Shown in pieces: positions 16,551-26,169 of a stretch of 64,000 nucleotides of DNA. Below the pieces are notes generated by a model. That model did not search any database, was not told the origin of the DNA, and was given only the letters and a program-made list of their open reading frames with translations. Source of the stretch: Muricoccus nepalensis. Lineage in GTDB: Bacteria > Pseudomonadota > Alphaproteobacteria > Acetobacterales > Acetobacteraceae. Every line of letters starts with the position of its first letter. The first letter of the stretch is position 1. The position numbers and the translations under genes are program-made. The stretch is from the NCBI RefSeq assembly GCF_006438825.1, contig NZ_RCZP01000017.1, positions 33,094-97,093 on the forward strand, in the 5' to 3' direction.

Positions 16551-17335
16551 CGGCCATCACCCCCCGGGAGGCCGCGGTCACCGTCCGCGGCCTCTCCAAG
16601 GCCTTCCGCGGGCAGCCCGTGCACGCCGGGCTGGACCTGGACCTCAGGCGCGGGGACATCCTCGCGGTCTTCGGCCCCAACGGCTGCGGCAAGTCCACGC
16701 TGATCAACATGATGGCGGGTCTGCTGGAGCCCGACGCCGGCAGCGTGCTCTTCGACGGCCGCACGGTGCGCGAGGCCCGCATCGGCTACGTCTTCCAGAA
16801 CTACCGCGAGGCCCTGCTGCCCTGGAAGCGCGCGGCGGACAACATCCGCTACCCCCTTCGCCTGATGCGCCAGCCCCGCGCCCTGGTGGAGCGGCGGCTG
16901 GAGGCGCTCGTCGCCGCCTTCGACGTGCGCTTCGACCTCCACCGCTACCCCTACGAGCTCTCGGGCGGCCAGCAGCAGCTCGTCTCCGTCATGCGGGCGC
17001 TGGCGGTGGAACCGGAGGTGCTGTTCCTCGACGAGCCCTTCTCGGCGCTCGACTACGAGACGACGCTCTCGCTCCGCGAGCTCCTCGGCCGGGTGCTGAA
17101 GGAGAACCGCATCACCGCCATGCTCGTCTCCCACGACCTCGAAGAGTCGATCGCGCTCGCCGACCGGGTGCTGATGCTGACGCGCCGCCCGTCGCGCATC
17201 GTGGACGACGTGCCGGTGCCGCTCGCCTGGCCGCGCGACGCGATGACCCTGTCCTCCCCGGACTTCGTCGCCATCAAGCGCCGCTGCCTCGACGTCTTCA
17301 CCGCTTCCGTCCGCGCCCGGCCGGAGGCGGCGTGA
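16547..17335 (+). CDS. ABC importer ATPase, SsuB/TauB-like
   Basis: This 262-aa ATPase has Walker A FGPNGCGKSTL (near residue 43), Q-loop VFQNYREALLPWKR (near 80), signature LSGGQQQLVSVMRA (near 140) and Walker B EVLFLDEPFSALD (near 160), followed by an H-loop LVSHDLEES. The LLPW after the Q-loop is typical of the nitrate/sulfonate/taurine group. It starts with GTG inside the stop of the binding-protein gene and ends on the start of the permease gene. It energises import by the permease encoded next. Confidence 0.92.
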   Translation: MTAITPREAAVTVRGLSKAFRGQPVHAGLDLDLRRGDILAVFGPNGCGKSTLINMMAGLLEPDAGSVLFDGRTVREARIGYVFQNYREALLPWKRAADNIRYPLRLMRQPRALVERRLEALVAAFDVRFDLHRYPYELSGGQQQLVSVMRALAVEPEVLFLDEPFSALDYETTLSLRELLGRVLKENRITAMLVSHDLEESIALADRVLMLTRRPSRIVDDVPVPLAWPRDAMTLSSPDFVAIKRRCLDVFTASVRARPEAA

Positions 17336-18084
17336 TGCGCGCGCTGGTTCCCCCTCTCCTCGGCGCCCTCGGCTTCGTCGCCCTCTGGCAGGCGGCGGTG
17401 CTGCTCGGGGTTGCGGACCCCGTGCTGCTGCCCTCGCCGGCCGAGACCGCGCGCGACACCTGGGCGGCGTTGGCCACGGGCACGCTGGCGCACGACCTCG
17501 GCCGCACCGTCACGCGCACCCTTCTCTCCTTCGCCATCGCCTCGGCCATCGGCGTGCCGCTCGGCGTCGCGCTCGGCGCCCGCGAACGCCTCTACCGCGC
17601 GGTGGAGTTCGTGGTGGACTTCTTCCGCTCCACCCCCGCCTCCGCCCTCTTCCCGCTCTTCCTCGTGCTCTTCGGCACGGGGGAGGCGACGAAGATCGCG
17701 GTGGCCGCCTTCGGCGCGGCGCTGGTCATCCTGTTCAACGCCGCCTACGGCGTCATGAACGCCCGCCGCACCCGCGTGCTGGCGGCGCGCGTGATGGGCG
17801 CGGGGTCCGCCCGCATCCTGGTCGACGTGCTCGTCTGGGAGGCGCTGCCGCAGATCCTCGTGGGCATGAGGCAGGGCGTCTCGCTGGCGCTGGTCATCGT
17901 GGTGGTGGCGGAGATGTTCATCGGCTCCACCGACGGGCTCGGCCAGCGCGTGATCAACGCGCAGATGCTGTTCGAGAGCGGGCTGATGTACGGCGCCATC
18001 TTCGTGGCCGGCGCGCTCGGCTACGCGCTGAACCTTCTCTTCCTCCTCCTCGAGAAGCGCTTCGTCCACTGGTCCGGGCGCTAG
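17335..18084 (+). CDS. ABC importer permease, SsuC/TauC-like
   Basis: This inner-membrane permease of about 249 aa has around six transmembrane helices. The EAA-type coupling loop (RVMGAGSARILVDVLVWEAL then PQILVGMRQG) lies near residues 150-185. It starts at the ATG in TGATG that overlaps the ATPase stop; a GTG at 17332 is an alternative. It completes a three-gene importer. The GGCGCGA/TCGCGCC hairpin overlapping its stop codon may end the transcript. Confidence 0.9.
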   Translation: MRALVPPLLGALGFVALWQAAVLLGVADPVLLPSPAETARDTWAALATGTLAHDLGRTVTRTLLSFAIASAIGVPLGVALGARERLYRAVEFVVDFFRSTPASALFPLFLVLFGTGEATKIAVAAFGAALVILFNAAYGVMNARRTRVLAARVMGAGSARILVDVLVWEALPQILVGMRQGVSLALVIVVVAEMFIGSTDGLGQRVINAQMLFESGLMYGAIFVAGALGYALNLLFLLLEKRFVHWSGR

Positions 18085-18102
18085 GCGCGACCGTTTCGCG
18101 CC
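18084..18102 (+). terminator. Hairpin at the end of the ABC operon
   Basis: GGCGCGA-CCGTT-TCGCGCC forms a perfect 7-bp stem beginning in the permease stop codon. No T-run follows, so intrinsic termination is uncertain; it could instead protect the mRNA 3' end. Confidence 0.35.
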
Positions 18103-18190
18103 AAACTCCGCGGCCCGCCGGCCGTTGCTTCAGACAGAATGGATCGCGCCGCGCGCCGTCCCTCTTCTGCTTTTGAGCAAGGAAATCGAC

Positions 18191-18754
18191 ATGACCGATG
18201 CAGCGCACCGCCGGGTGGCCATCCTGGCGACGGATGGCGTCGAGCGGGTGGAACTGACCGAGCCGCTGAACGCCCTCAAGAAGGCCGGGATGGACGTGGC
18301 CGTGGTGTCGCTGACGCTCGGCGAGATCCAGTCCATGGACGACGACGTGAACCCCGCGGAAAGGATCGCGGTGGACCTGGAGGTGGCCGACGCCCACGCC
18401 GAGGCCTTCGACGCCCTCGTCCTGCCGGGCGGCACCACCAACCCGGACAAGCTGCGCCTGAACGAGGCGGCCGTCGCCTTCGTCCGCGCCTTCGCCGAGG
18501 CCGGCAAGCCGATCGCGGCCATCTGCCACGGCCCGTGGATGCTGATCGAGGCCGGCACGGTGAAGGGGCGGCGCATGACCTCCTACCCCTCGCTCAAGAC
18601 CGACCTCCGCAACGCCGGCGCCACCTGGGTGGACGAGACCTGCGTGGTGGACGGCAACCTCGTGACCTCGCGGAACCCGAAGGATCTTCCCGCCTTCTGC
18701 GAGAAGATGGTCGAGGCCGTCTCGCGCAGCGCGCCCCGGGCGAAGGCGGCCTGA
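18191..18754 (+). CDS. DJ-1/PfpI-family protein (YhbO/YajL-like)
   Basis: This 187-aa protein is of the class I glutamine-amidotransferase-like fold. The nucleophile-elbow cysteine is in AAICHGPWMLIEAG near residue 112, an acidic residue is provided early in ATDGVERVELTEPL, and RRMTSYPSLKTDLRNAGA matches PfpI proteins. Members are stress-associated hydrolases, glyoxalases or proposed deglycases. The gene is monocistronic here, after the ABC operon. The start at 18191 follows an AAGGAAA ribosome-binding site. Confidence 0.87.
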   Translation: MTDAAHRRVAILATDGVERVELTEPLNALKKAGMDVAVVSLTLGEIQSMDDDVNPAERIAVDLEVADAHAEAFDALVLPGGTTNPDKLRLNEAAVAFVRAFAEAGKPIAAICHGPWMLIEAGTVKGRRMTSYPSLKTDLRNAGATWVDETCVVDGNLVTSRNPKDLPAFCEKMVEAVSRSAPRAKAA

Positions 18755-18767
18755 CGGCCCGCGTCCC

Positions 18768-18896
18768 CTAGGGCTCCGGGGGCGGGCCCCGGCGGCGGCG
18801 CGAGAAGACGCTCAGGAACTCGAGCCGCTGCAGGATGACCAGCACCACGACGATGACGGCGAGGGCGGCGAGCCCGATGAGGGGGGATTCGAGCAT
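18768..18896 (-). CDS. Predicted 42-aa single-pass membrane protein
   Basis: The reverse strand from the ATG at 18896 encodes 42 residues. MLESPLIGLAA runs into a hydrophobic helix of about 16-18 residues (LAVIVVVLVI). A basic stretch RRRR and a proline-rich tail PPPEP follow. A GGAG motif lies upstream of the ATG. It lies downstream of secA in the same direction, beyond a strong hairpin. The hydrophobic-then-basic layout supports a real small membrane protein with its C-terminus in the cytosol. No family is recognised. It could be chance in GC-rich DNA. Confidence 0.5.
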   Translation of the reverse strand: MLESPLIGLAALAVIVVVLVILQRLEFLSVFSRRRRGPPPEP

Positions 18897-18935
18897 GCGG
18901 CTCCGGCCCTTTTCCGGGCCAGCGGGCCCGCGCGG

Positions 18936-18975
18936 TTGAGGCGCCGCGCCGCCCGTCGGGGCGGCGCGTCCTCAA
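18936..18975 (-). terminator. Strong GC hairpin downstream of secA
   Basis: A nine- to ten-pair GC stem (CGCGCCGCC at 18945-18953 with GGCGGCGCG at 18960-18968) is flanked by TTGAGG and CCTCAA arms. It begins 37 bases after the secA stop. It lacks a T-run. Probably it is the secA transcript end or a processing site. Confidence 0.5.
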
Positions 18976-19012
18976 TCAACGCGTGCAGGGGCCGAAGTTG
19001 CGGGGCGGGCGC

Positions 19013-21745
19013 TCACCCCCGCCCGTGGCAGTGCTTGTACTTCTTGCCGGAGCCGCAGGGGCAGGGCGCGTTGCGCGGCGTGCGGTCCCAGGTGGCGGGG
19101 TCGTTCGGGTCCACGCCCTCGGCCACGCGCGGGGCGGCGACGGGCGCGGCCGCGCCGTACTCGCCCACCGCCGCGTCGTAGCCGAGCAGCGGGTCGCCCG
19201 AATCCGGCGCCGGGTGGCGCGCGTCCATGACGCTGATCGGCTCCGGGCTCGGCAGCGGGGCGTTGGCGGGGATGTCCACCTGCATCAGCCAGCGCGTCGT
19301 CTCCTCCCGCATCTCCGCCAGCATGGCGTTGAAGAGGTTGAAGGCCTCGGACTTGTACTCGTTCAGCGGGTCCCGCTGGCCGTAGGCGCGGAGCCCGATG
19401 CCCTGGCGCAGGTGATCGAGCGAGAGGAGGTGGTCCTTCCAGACCTTGTCGAAGACCATCAGCAGGATGGACTTCTCCACCTCGCGCATGCGGTCGATGC
19501 CGATGTTGGCGGCGCGGGCGGCGTAGGTGGTGTCGGCGGCCTCGTGCAGGCGCTCGCGGATCTGGGTCTCGTCGATCCCTTCCTCGCGGCCCCAGTCGAC
19601 GATCGGCAGGTCGAGGCCGAGGATCTCCAGCGCGCGGGACTGGAGGACGTCCATCTTCCACTGCTCGGGATAGGCGTTCTCGGGGATGGCGGCGGCGACC
19701 AGGTCGTCGATCACCTCGCGCCGCATCTCCGCGACGGTCTCGGCCACGTCGGCCGCCTGCATGAAGGACTTGCGCTGGGCGTAGACCTCCTTGCGCTGGT
19801 CGTTCATGACATCGTCGTACTTGAGCAGGTTCTTGCGCGTGTCGAAGTTCCGCGCCTCGACCTTCTTCTGCGCCTTCTCCAGCGCCTTGTTGATCCAGGG
19901 GTGGACGATCGCCTCCCCCTCCTTCAGCCCGAGCTTCTGCAGCATCCCGCCCATGCGGTCGGAGCCGAAGATGCGCATCAGGTCGTCTTCCAGGCTCAGG
20001 AAGAAGCGCGACGCGCCGGGGTCGCCCTGGCGGCCGGAGCGGCCGCGGAGCTGGTTGTCGATGCGGCGGCTCTCATGCCGCTCGGTGCCAATGACGAAGA
20101 GGCCGCCGGCGGCCTTCACCTTGGCCGCGCTCCCCTCCACCTCGCGACGGATCTCGGCCAGGCGCGCCTCGAACTCGGGGCCCGCGGGCTCGCCGGCGAA
20201 GCTCGCCCGCGCCAGCATCTCGGCGTTGCCGCCGAGCTTGATGTCGGTGCCGCGCCCGGCCATGTTCGTCGCGATGGTCACCGCGCCGGGCCGGCCGGCC
20301 TGGGAGATGATGGCCGCCTCCTGCTCGTGGTAGCGGGCGTTCAGCACCTGGTGCGGCACGTTCTTCTTGCGCAGCAGGTCGGAGATGAGCTCCGACTTCT
20401 CAATGCTGGTGGTGCCGACGAGGCAGGGCTGCCCGCGCTCGCGCGCCTCGGCGATGAGCCCGGCCACCGCCTCGTACTTCTCGCCGGCGGTACGGTAGAC
20501 CTCGTCATCGGAATCGGCGCGCGCCACCGGCAGGTTGGTGGGGATCTCCACCACCTCGAGCTTGTAGATCTCCGCGAACTCGTCGGCCTCGGTGGCCGCC
20601 GTGCCCGTCATGCCCGCCAGCTTGGGGTAGAGGCGGAAGTAGTTCTGGAAGGTGATGGAGGCCAGCGTCTGGTTCTCGGGCTGGACCGTCACGCCTTCCT
20701 TCGCCTCGAGCGCCTGGTGCAGCCCGTCGGAGTAGCGGCGACCCTCCATCATGCGGCCGGTGAACTCGTCGATGATGATGATCTTGTCGTTGCGCTCGAT
20801 GTAGTCGACGTCCCGCGCGAAGAGGGTGTGCGCGCGCAGCGACTGGTTGACGTGGTGGACGACCGTGACGTTCTGGAAGTCGTAGAGGTCGCCCTCCTCC
20901 AGCAGCCCGGCCTCGGCCAGCGCCGCGGTCACCGTCTCGTTCCCCGCCTCGGTCAGGGAGACGGTCTTGTTCTTCTCGTCCTTGTCGTAGTTCGCGGGGT
21001 CCTTCGCGATCTCCGCCACCACCACGTTGACGCGGTTGTAGAGGTCCGAGGTGTCGTCGGTCGGGCCCGAGATGATCAGCGGCGTCCGCGCCTCGTCCAC
21101 CAGGATGCTGTCGACCTCGTCCACGATCGCGTAGGCGAAGGGGCGCTGGACCATCTCGCCGAGCGAGTACTTCATGTTGTCGCGGAGGTAGTCGAAGCCG
21201 AACTCGTTGTTCGTGCCGTAGGTGATGTCGCAGGCATAGGCCTCGCGCCGCTGCGGGTCGGTCTTGCCGTAGACGATGGTGTCGGTGGTCAGGCCCAGCC
21301 AGTTGTAGAGCCGCCCCATCTCCTCCGCGTCGCGGGCCGCGAGGTAGTCGTTCACGGTGACGACGTGGACGCCCTTGCCGGTCAGGCCGTTGAGGTAGCA
21401 GGGCAGGGTGGCGACGAGGGTCTTGCCCTCGCCGGTCTTCATCTCGGCGATGCGGCCCTCGTGCAGGACCATGCCGCCGATGAGCTGGACGTCGAAGTGG
21501 CGCATGCCGAGGACCCGCTTCGACGCCTCCCGGCAGACCGCGAAGGCCTCGGGCAGGAGGCTGTCCAGCGTCTCGCCCTTGGCGATGCGCTCGCGGAACT
21601 CGGGGGTCTTCGCCTTGAGCTGGTCGTCGGACAGCGCGGCGATGGCGGGTTCCAGCGCGTTGATGGCCGGCACCCGCGCCCGGTACGCCTTCAGCGCGCG
21701 GTCGTTCGAGGTGCCGAGGATGGCGCGGGCGAGGCGGGCGAACAT
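19013..21745 (-). CDS. secA: Preprotein translocase ATPase SecA
   Basis: This 910-aa motor protein drives Sec-dependent export through SecYEG. It opens [20 protein letters not shown], has Walker [14 protein letters not shown] near residue 105, and carries [19 protein letters not shown] near 210. The second nucleotide-binding domain shows GTDIKLGGN and [11 protein letters not shown]. The C-terminal SecB/zinc motif [16 protein letters not shown] is intact. Length is normal for alphaproteobacteria. A TTGACC-17 bp-TATCTC promoter lies upstream, and the gene is divergent from a SurA/PpiC-type isomerase, a common alphaproteobacterial order. Confidence 0.98.
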   Translation of the reverse strand: MFARLARAILGTSNDRALKAYRARVPAINALEPAIAALSDDQLKAKTPEFRERIAKGETLDSLLPEAFAVCREASKRVLGMRHFDVQLIGGMVLHEGRIAEMKTGEGKTLVATLPCYLNGLTGKGVHVVTVNDYLAARDAEEMGRLYNWLGLTTDTIVYGKTDPQRREAYACDITYGTNNEFGFDYLRDNMKYSLGEMVQRPFAYAIVDEVDSILVDEARTPLIISGPTDDTSDLYNRVNVVVAEIAKDPANYDKDEKNKTVSLTEAGNETVTAALAEAGLLEEGDLYDFQNVTVVHHVNQSLRAHTLFARDVDYIERNDKIIIIDEFTGRMMEGRRYSDGLHQALEAKEGVTVQPENQTLASITFQNYFRLYPKLAGMTGTAATEADEFAEIYKLEVVEIPTNLPVARADSDDEVYRTAGEKYEAVAGLIAEARERGQPCLVGTTSIEKSELISDLLRKKNVPHQVLNARYHEQEAAIISQAGRPGAVTIATNMAGRGTDIKLGGNAEMLARASFAGEPAGPEFEARLAEIRREVEGSAAKVKAAGGLFVIGTERHESRRIDNQLRGRSGRQGDPGASRFFLSLEDDLMRIFGSDRMGGMLQKLGLKEGEAIVHPWINKALEKAQKKVEARNFDTRKNLLKYDDVMNDQRKEVYAQRKSFMQAADVAETVAEMRREVIDDLVAAAIPENAYPEQWKMDVLQSRALEILGLDLPIVDWGREEGIDETQIRERLHEAADTTYAARAANIGIDRMREVEKSILLMVFDKVWKDHLLSLDHLRQGIGLRAYGQRDPLNEYKSEAFNLFNAMLAEMREETTRWLMQVDIPANAPLPSPEPISVMDARHPAPDSGDPLLGYDAAVGEYGAAAPVAAPRVAEGVDPNDPATWDRTPRNAPCPCGSGKKYKHCHGRG

Positions 21746-21857
21746 CGGGTTAAGCAGTCTCCAGGGCAGGGCTGGGGCATCGCCTGGGGGCCGCGACCGT
21801 AGGGCCGCGGCGCGGCCGGAAGGAGGGGGGCCTCACAGGGCCCTGCGTGCAGGGGCA

Positions 21858-21886
21858 GAGATAGGCAAGGGGGGGCGGCGGGTCAA
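21858..21886 (-). promoter_or_regulatory. Likely sigma-70 promoter of secA
   Basis: On the reverse strand, -35 TTGACC (21886-21881) and -10 TATCTC (21863-21858) are 17 bp apart. Transcription would begin near 21851, leaving a leader of about 105 nt before secA. Confidence 0.5.
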
Positions 21887-22003
21887 CGAATGCCGCACCG
21901 AAGGGGCCCGAACGCCGCCTTGTGAGGCGGGGGCGCCCGCCCCGCCTTGTGACCCGGGGTCCCCTCCGCCATGGTGCGGCCCCTTCCGCCGAGGCTCTCC
22001 CCG

Positions 22004-22957
22004 ATGCGCCGCCTGCTCCTCTCGACCGCCCTCCTCCCGGCCTGGCTGCTCTCGGCCGGCCTCGCCCTGGCCCAGGCGCCGGCCCCCGCGCCGTCCGCTG
22101 GCGCGCCGTCCGGCGCCCCCGCCGGCGCCGCGGCGCGCCCGGCCGATCCCGTGGTGGCGCGGGTGGACGGCCAGGAAATCCGGCTCTCCGACGTGCGCGA
22201 CGCCGCCGGCGAGCTGCCCGACGAGCTCAAGAACGCCCCCCCGGCGATGATCTACCCCCTGATCGTGGACCAGCTCGTGGCCCAGAAGGCGCTCGTCGCC
22301 CGCGCCCGGGCCGAGGGGCTGGAGCGCGACGCCGACGTCCAGCGCCGCATCGCCCGCGCCGCCGACCAGGAGCTCCAGCAGGCCCTCCTCCGCCGCGAGG
22401 TGGCCCCCGCCATCACCGAGGCGGCGCTGCGGGCCCGTTACGAGCGCGAATCGGCGAATCGGCAGGGCGAGGAGGAGATCCACGCCCGCCACATCCTCGT
22501 GCCGACCGAGGCCGCGGCGCGCGAGGCCCTGGCGGAGGTCCGCCGCCCCGGCGCCGACTTCGCGGAGGTGGCCAAGCGCCGCTCGACCGGCCCCGGCGCC
22601 GAGCAGGGCGGCGACCTCGGCTTCTTCAAGAAGGCCGACATGATCCCCGAGTTCGCCAACGCGGCCTTCGCGCTCCAGCCCGGGCAGGTCAGCGAGGCCC
22701 CCATCCAGACCGCCTTCGGCTGGCACGTCATCAAGGTGGAGGAGCGCCGCACCGCCCCGGCCGCGAGCTTCGAGGACAGCCAGGAGGCGCTGCGCCAGGC
22801 CGCCTTCGAGGAGACGGTGAACGCCGCCGTGGAGCGCATCCGCAACGCCGCCAAGGTGGAGCGCTTCAACCTCGACGGCTCGCCCATCCGCGCGCCCGGC
22901 CTGATGGAGGGCGCGACGCCCCCCGCCGCGGCCCCGGCCCCCGCCCAGCGGCGCTGA
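22004..22957 (+). CDS. Parvulin-type peptidyl-prolyl isomerase (SurA/PpiC-like)
   Basis: This 317-aa periplasmic folding factor has a Sec signal (MRRLLLSTALLPAWLL, ending ALAQA) and an alanine/proline-rich stretch. The SurA-like N-terminal helices follow (VARVDGQEIRLSDVRD). A single rotamase domain from about residue 155 includes EIHARHILV, GADFAEVAKRRSTGPGAEQGGDLG and FGWHVIKVEERR. The start at 22004 gives a proper signal peptide; an ATG at 21971 would add 11 residues. It sits between secA (divergent) and argJ (13 bases downstream), linking export and folding. Likely clients are outer-membrane or secreted proteins. Confidence 0.9.
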   Translation: MRRLLLSTALLPAWLLSAGLALAQAPAPAPSAGAPSGAPAGAAARPADPVVARVDGQEIRLSDVRDAAGELPDELKNAPPAMIYPLIVDQLVAQKALVARARAEGLERDADVQRRIARAADQELQQALLRREVAPAITEAALRARYERESANRQGEEEIHARHILVPTEAAAREALAEVRRPGADFAEVAKRRSTGPGAEQGGDLGFFKKADMIPEFANAAFALQPGQVSEAPIQTAFGWHVIKVEERRTAPAASFEDSQEALRQAAFEETVNAAVERIRNAAKVERFNLDGSPIRAPGLMEGATPPAAAPAPAQRR

Positions 22958-22970
22958 GGAGGCCCCGGCG

Positions 22971-24200
22971 ATGGACATCCCCGTCTCCCCGCTGCGGGTC
23001 GACCTGCCGCCGCTGCCGCCGCTGAAGGGCGTGCGCCTGGGCGCCGCCGCCGCCGGGCTGCGCTACCAGGGGCGGCCGGACGTGATGATGATGGAGTTCG
23101 CCCCCGGCACGACGGTCGCGGGCGTCTTCACGAGCAACAAGTGCCCGGGCGCCCCGGTGGACTGGTGCCGCGCCTCGCTGAAGGGCGAGGCCGCGCGCGC
23201 GCTGGTGGTGAACGCGGGCAACGCCAACGTCTTCACCGGCCGCGCGGGGGTGGTCGCCTGCGAGGCCACCGCCGCGGCCGCCGCGTCGCTCGCGGGCTGC
23301 AAGCCCTCCGAGGTGTTCCTCGCCAGCACGGGCGTGATCGGCCAGGTGCTGCCCCACGAGAAGCTGGCGGCGGCCCTGCCGGCCCTGCACGCATCGCTGA
23401 AGGAGACCGGCTGGGCGGACGCCGCGCGCGGTATCATGACCACCGACACCTTCCCCAAGGCTGCCGCCCGCACCGCCACCATCCACGGCACCAAGGTCAC
23501 CCTCCTCGGCATCGCCAAGGGCAGCGGCATGGTGGCGCCGGACATGGCGACGATGCTCTCCTTCGTGGCCACCGACGCCGCCATCCCCGCCGCCGCCCTG
23601 CAGGCGGCGCTGCGGCGCGGGGTGGAGGGAAGCTTCAACCGCACGACGGTGGACAGCGACACCTCCACCTCCGACACGGTGCTGCTCTTCGCCACCGGTC
23701 AGGCCGGCAACGACCGGGTCGGGGCCTTCCCGGGCGGGGCGCTGGACGACTTCCAGGCGCAGCTCGACGCCCTGCTGCTCGACCTCGCGATCCAGGTGGT
23801 GCGGGACGGGGAGGGGGCGCAGAAGCTGGTGAAGGTGACCGTGCGCGGCGCCGTCTCCGACAGCTCGGCCAAGCGGGTCGCCATGGCCATCGCCAACTCG
23901 CCGCTCGTGAAGACGGCCATCGCCGGCGAGGACGCGAACTGGGGACGCATCGTCATGGCCGTCGGCAAGGCCGGCGAGCCCGCGGACCGGGACCGGCTCT
24001 CGGTGGCCGTCGGCGGCACCTGGATGGCGAAGGACGGCGGCGTGGTCGAGGGCTACGACGAGGCGCCGGTGGTCGAGCACATGCGCGGGCGCGAGATCGA
24101 CGTCGAGGTCGACCTCAACCTCGGCCGCGGCGAGTCCACGGTTTGGACCTGCGACCTCACCCACGGCTACATCGACATCAACGGCGCCTACCGCTCCTGA
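22971..24200 (+). CDS. argJ: Bifunctional glutamate N-acetyltransferase / amino-acid acetyltransferase ArgJ
   Basis: This 409-aa ornithine acetyltransferase of the cyclic arginine pathway moves acetyl from N-acetylornithine to glutamate and may also use acetyl-CoA. The protein self-cleaves before a conserved threonine in MVAPDMATMLSFVATDA, near residue 194. VVNAGNANVFTG and a C-terminal THGYIDINGAYRS ending are typical. The gene follows the isomerase gene by 13 bases and is probably cotranscribed. In relatives a GNAT gene and mutT follow argJ directly. Here a Bug gene follows, and the GNAT-Nudix function appears 14 kb away at 38317. Confidence 0.97.
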   Translation: MDIPVSPLRVDLPPLPPLKGVRLGAAAAGLRYQGRPDVMMMEFAPGTTVAGVFTSNKCPGAPVDWCRASLKGEAARALVVNAGNANVFTGRAGVVACEATAAAAASLAGCKPSEVFLASTGVIGQVLPHEKLAAALPALHASLKETGWADAARGIMTTDTFPKAAARTATIHGTKVTLLGIAKGSGMVAPDMATMLSFVATDAAIPAAALQAALRRGVEGSFNRTTVDSDTSTSDTVLLFATGQAGNDRVGAFPGGALDDFQAQLDALLLDLAIQVVRDGEGAQKLVKVTVRGAVSDSSAKRVAMAIANSPLVKTAIAGEDANWGRIVMAVGKAGEPADRDRLSVAVGGTWMAKDGGVVEGYDEAPVVEHMRGREIDVEVDLNLGRGESTVWTCDLTHGYIDINGAYRS

Positions 24201-24375
24201 GCCCGCGGCGGCGCCCCGCCGCCTGTCCCGGTGAGGGGAGGCGCGCGGGCGGGTTCCGCCTCGCGGACCGGACGGCGCCGCCGCGCGGGATCGGCGCTTC
24301 CTTCGTTGCGCGGGTGGGGTAAGGGGGACCTCACGCCGGCGCGATCGCGCCGGGCGCTGCAAGGGAGACGAAACG

Positions 24376-25383
24376 ATGATCACGAAGCGGGGCCTCGGCC
24401 TGGCTGCCCTCGGCCTGACCGCGGCCGGCCGGGCCCAGGCCCAGGGTGCGGCACCGGGCACCTCCCCGGGTATCTCCCCGGGCGGCGAATGGCCGCAGCG
24501 GCAGGTCACGCTCGTGGTGCCCTGGGCGCCCGGCGGCTCCACCGACACCCTCGCCCGGGTGCTGGCCCAGCGCGTCTCCACCGATCTCGGGCGCCCCGTG
24601 GTCGTCGACAACCGGCCGGGCGGCTCGGGCACGGTCGGGCACGGCACCGTCTCCCGCGCGCAGCCGGACGGCCACACGCTGCTGCTGGGCACGAACTCCA
24701 CCTACGCGATGGCGCCCTTCCTGCTGAACGCCATCCCCTACGACAACGACCGCGGCTTCACGCCGATCGGGCTGCTGGCGACGAACGCGCAGTTCTTCTG
24801 CGTGCATCCCTCCGTCCGCGCGACGAGCATCGCGGAGCTGATCGCCCTGGCGAAGGCTCAGCCCGGCCGGATCAGCTACTCCTCCTCCGGCGCCGGCTCC
24901 TCGGCGCATCTCGCGGTGGAGCTGCTGAACGCCGAGGCCGGGATCGAGATGCTGCACGTGCCCTACCGCGGCGGCGCGCCGGCGCTCCAGGCGCTGATCG
25001 CGAACGAGGTGCAGCTCTCGGCGGTGGACGCCGTCTCGGCGTTGCAGCCGATGCGGGCGCAGGCGGTGCGCGCCATCGCCGTCTCCTCCGCCCGGCCGGA
25101 CCCGGCCGCGCCGGAGATCCAGCCGGTCGCGGCCGCCGTGCCGGGCTACGAGTGCTCGACCGACTTCTCCCTCTTCGCCCCGCCGGGCATGGCGCCCGCC
25201 CTCCAGGCGCGCATCCAGGCCGCCTTCGCGCGGGCGCTGGAGAGCGCCGAGGTGAGGGAGAAGCTGGCGACGCTCGCCATCCGCCCCGTCGGCGCCCGGC
25301 CCGAGGAGTTCCCGGCCTACCAGAAGCGCGAGATGGAGAAGTGGGGCGGGATCATCCGGGCGCGGAACATCAAGCCGGACTGA
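24376..25383 (+). CDS. Bug/TctC-family periplasmic substrate-binding protein
   Basis: This 335-aa secreted protein starts MITKRGLGLAALGLTAAGRA and has a glycine/proline-rich linker. The mature region reads WPQRQVTLVVPWAPGGSTDT, then VVVDNRPGGSGTVGHG, YSSSGAGSSAHLAVELL and HVPYRGGAPALQAL. The gene stands alone between argJ and a PEP-CTERM gene, with no TctAB. The start has an AAGGGAGACG ribosome-binding sequence. The ligand is unknown; family members bind carboxylates, amino acids or nicotinate-like compounds. Confidence 0.9.
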   Translation: MITKRGLGLAALGLTAAGRAQAQGAAPGTSPGISPGGEWPQRQVTLVVPWAPGGSTDTLARVLAQRVSTDLGRPVVVDNRPGGSGTVGHGTVSRAQPDGHTLLLGTNSTYAMAPFLLNAIPYDNDRGFTPIGLLATNAQFFCVHPSVRATSIAELIALAKAQPGRISYSSSGAGSSAHLAVELLNAEAGIEMLHVPYRGGAPALQALIANEVQLSAVDAVSALQPMRAQAVRAIAVSSARPDPAAPEIQPVAAAVPGYECSTDFSLFAPPGMAPALQARIQAAFARALESAEVREKLATLAIRPVGARPEEFPAYQKREMEKWGGIIRARNIKPD

Positions 25384-25449
25384 GGGGCGGACGGCCCGCG
25401 GGCCGGGGGGCGGCGCCCTCCCGCCCGCGGCGCCCCCGCCCGGGGCCGC

Positions 25450-26169
25450 TCAGGCCCGCCGGCGCCGCACCAGGCCGAGGCCGAGCAGCCCCGCGCCGAA
25501 CAGGGCGGCGGAGGCCGGCTCCGGCACGCTGATCGGCCGCGTGGAGCCGATCACCCCCGCCGCCTCGAAGGAGACGACGCCGCTCTTCAGCGACACGCTG
25601 GTGAACGGCGTGTCGGAGAGGACGCTGACATAGGCGCTGCCGCCGGGGCCCTGGAAGCCGTTGCCGACGAAGCCGGCGGCGAGGCCCTGGACGGCCGCGC
25701 CCGTCAGCGTGTCGCCCGCGGCGTTGCCGAAGACGAGGGCGTTCGAGCTGTCGATCGAGCCCCAGAGCAGCGCGAGGGCGAGCTGCGGCGCGGCGAAGGT
25801 GATGGTGATGGTCCCGAGCCCGGTCGAGAGATACTTCCCGGCCTGGGACGCCGAGAGGGTCTGGGCGGAGCCGTAGTCGCCGGTCAGGTAGGTCGGAAGG
25901 CCGTTGCTGATGCCGGCGACCGGGATGGCGTGGACGCCCGAGGCCGCGCCCTGCACCACGCCCTGGTCCGCGCCGACGGCGAAGCTGATCGTGTAGCCCG
26001 CGCCGCTGACGCCCGCCTGGGAGGGGGCCGGGATGCCCTGGAGGTCGACCGCCGTCGTGGTGCCGGGGATCGCGAGGGGCGAGAAGAGGCTCGCCGTGGT
26101 GATCAGCGCGGCCTCGGCTTGGCCGGCCAGGGCGGCCAGGGCGGCGCCGGCGAGAAGGAGGTGTTTCAT
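25450..26169 (-). CDS. PEP-CTERM sorted exported protein
   Basis: This 239-aa secreted protein has a Sec signal (MKHLLLAGAALAALAGQAEA) and a beta-rich, Gly/Ser/Thr/Val-rich body. Its C-terminal sorting signal is a VPEPASAALFGAGLL motif, a short hydrophobic helix and a closing RRRR. Such proteins are processed and anchored by exosortase (EpsH) in organisms that make exopolysaccharide. No exosortase is in the window. The body has no recognised domain. A 386-base promoter region upstream is shared with a divergent TylF-type methyltransferase. Confidence 0.9.
   Translation of the reverse strand: MKHLLLAGAALAALAGQAEAALITTASLFSPLAIPGTTTAVDLQGIPAPSQAGVSGAGYTISFAVGADQGVVQGAASGVHAIPVAGISNGLPTYLTGDYGSAQTLSASQAGKYLSTGLGTITITFAAPQLALALLWGSIDSSNALVFGNAAGDTLTGAAVQGLAAGFVGNGFQGPGGSAYVSVLSDTPFTSVSLKSGVVSFEAAGVIGSTRPISVPEPASAALFGAGLLGLGLVRRRRA

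Noticed and set aside
21915..21952. Direct repeat CCGCCTTGTGA twice upstream of the isomerase gene
   Set aside because: It is an 11-base repeat 27 bases apart in simple GC-rich sequence, with no symmetry or link to a regulator. It is likely chance.
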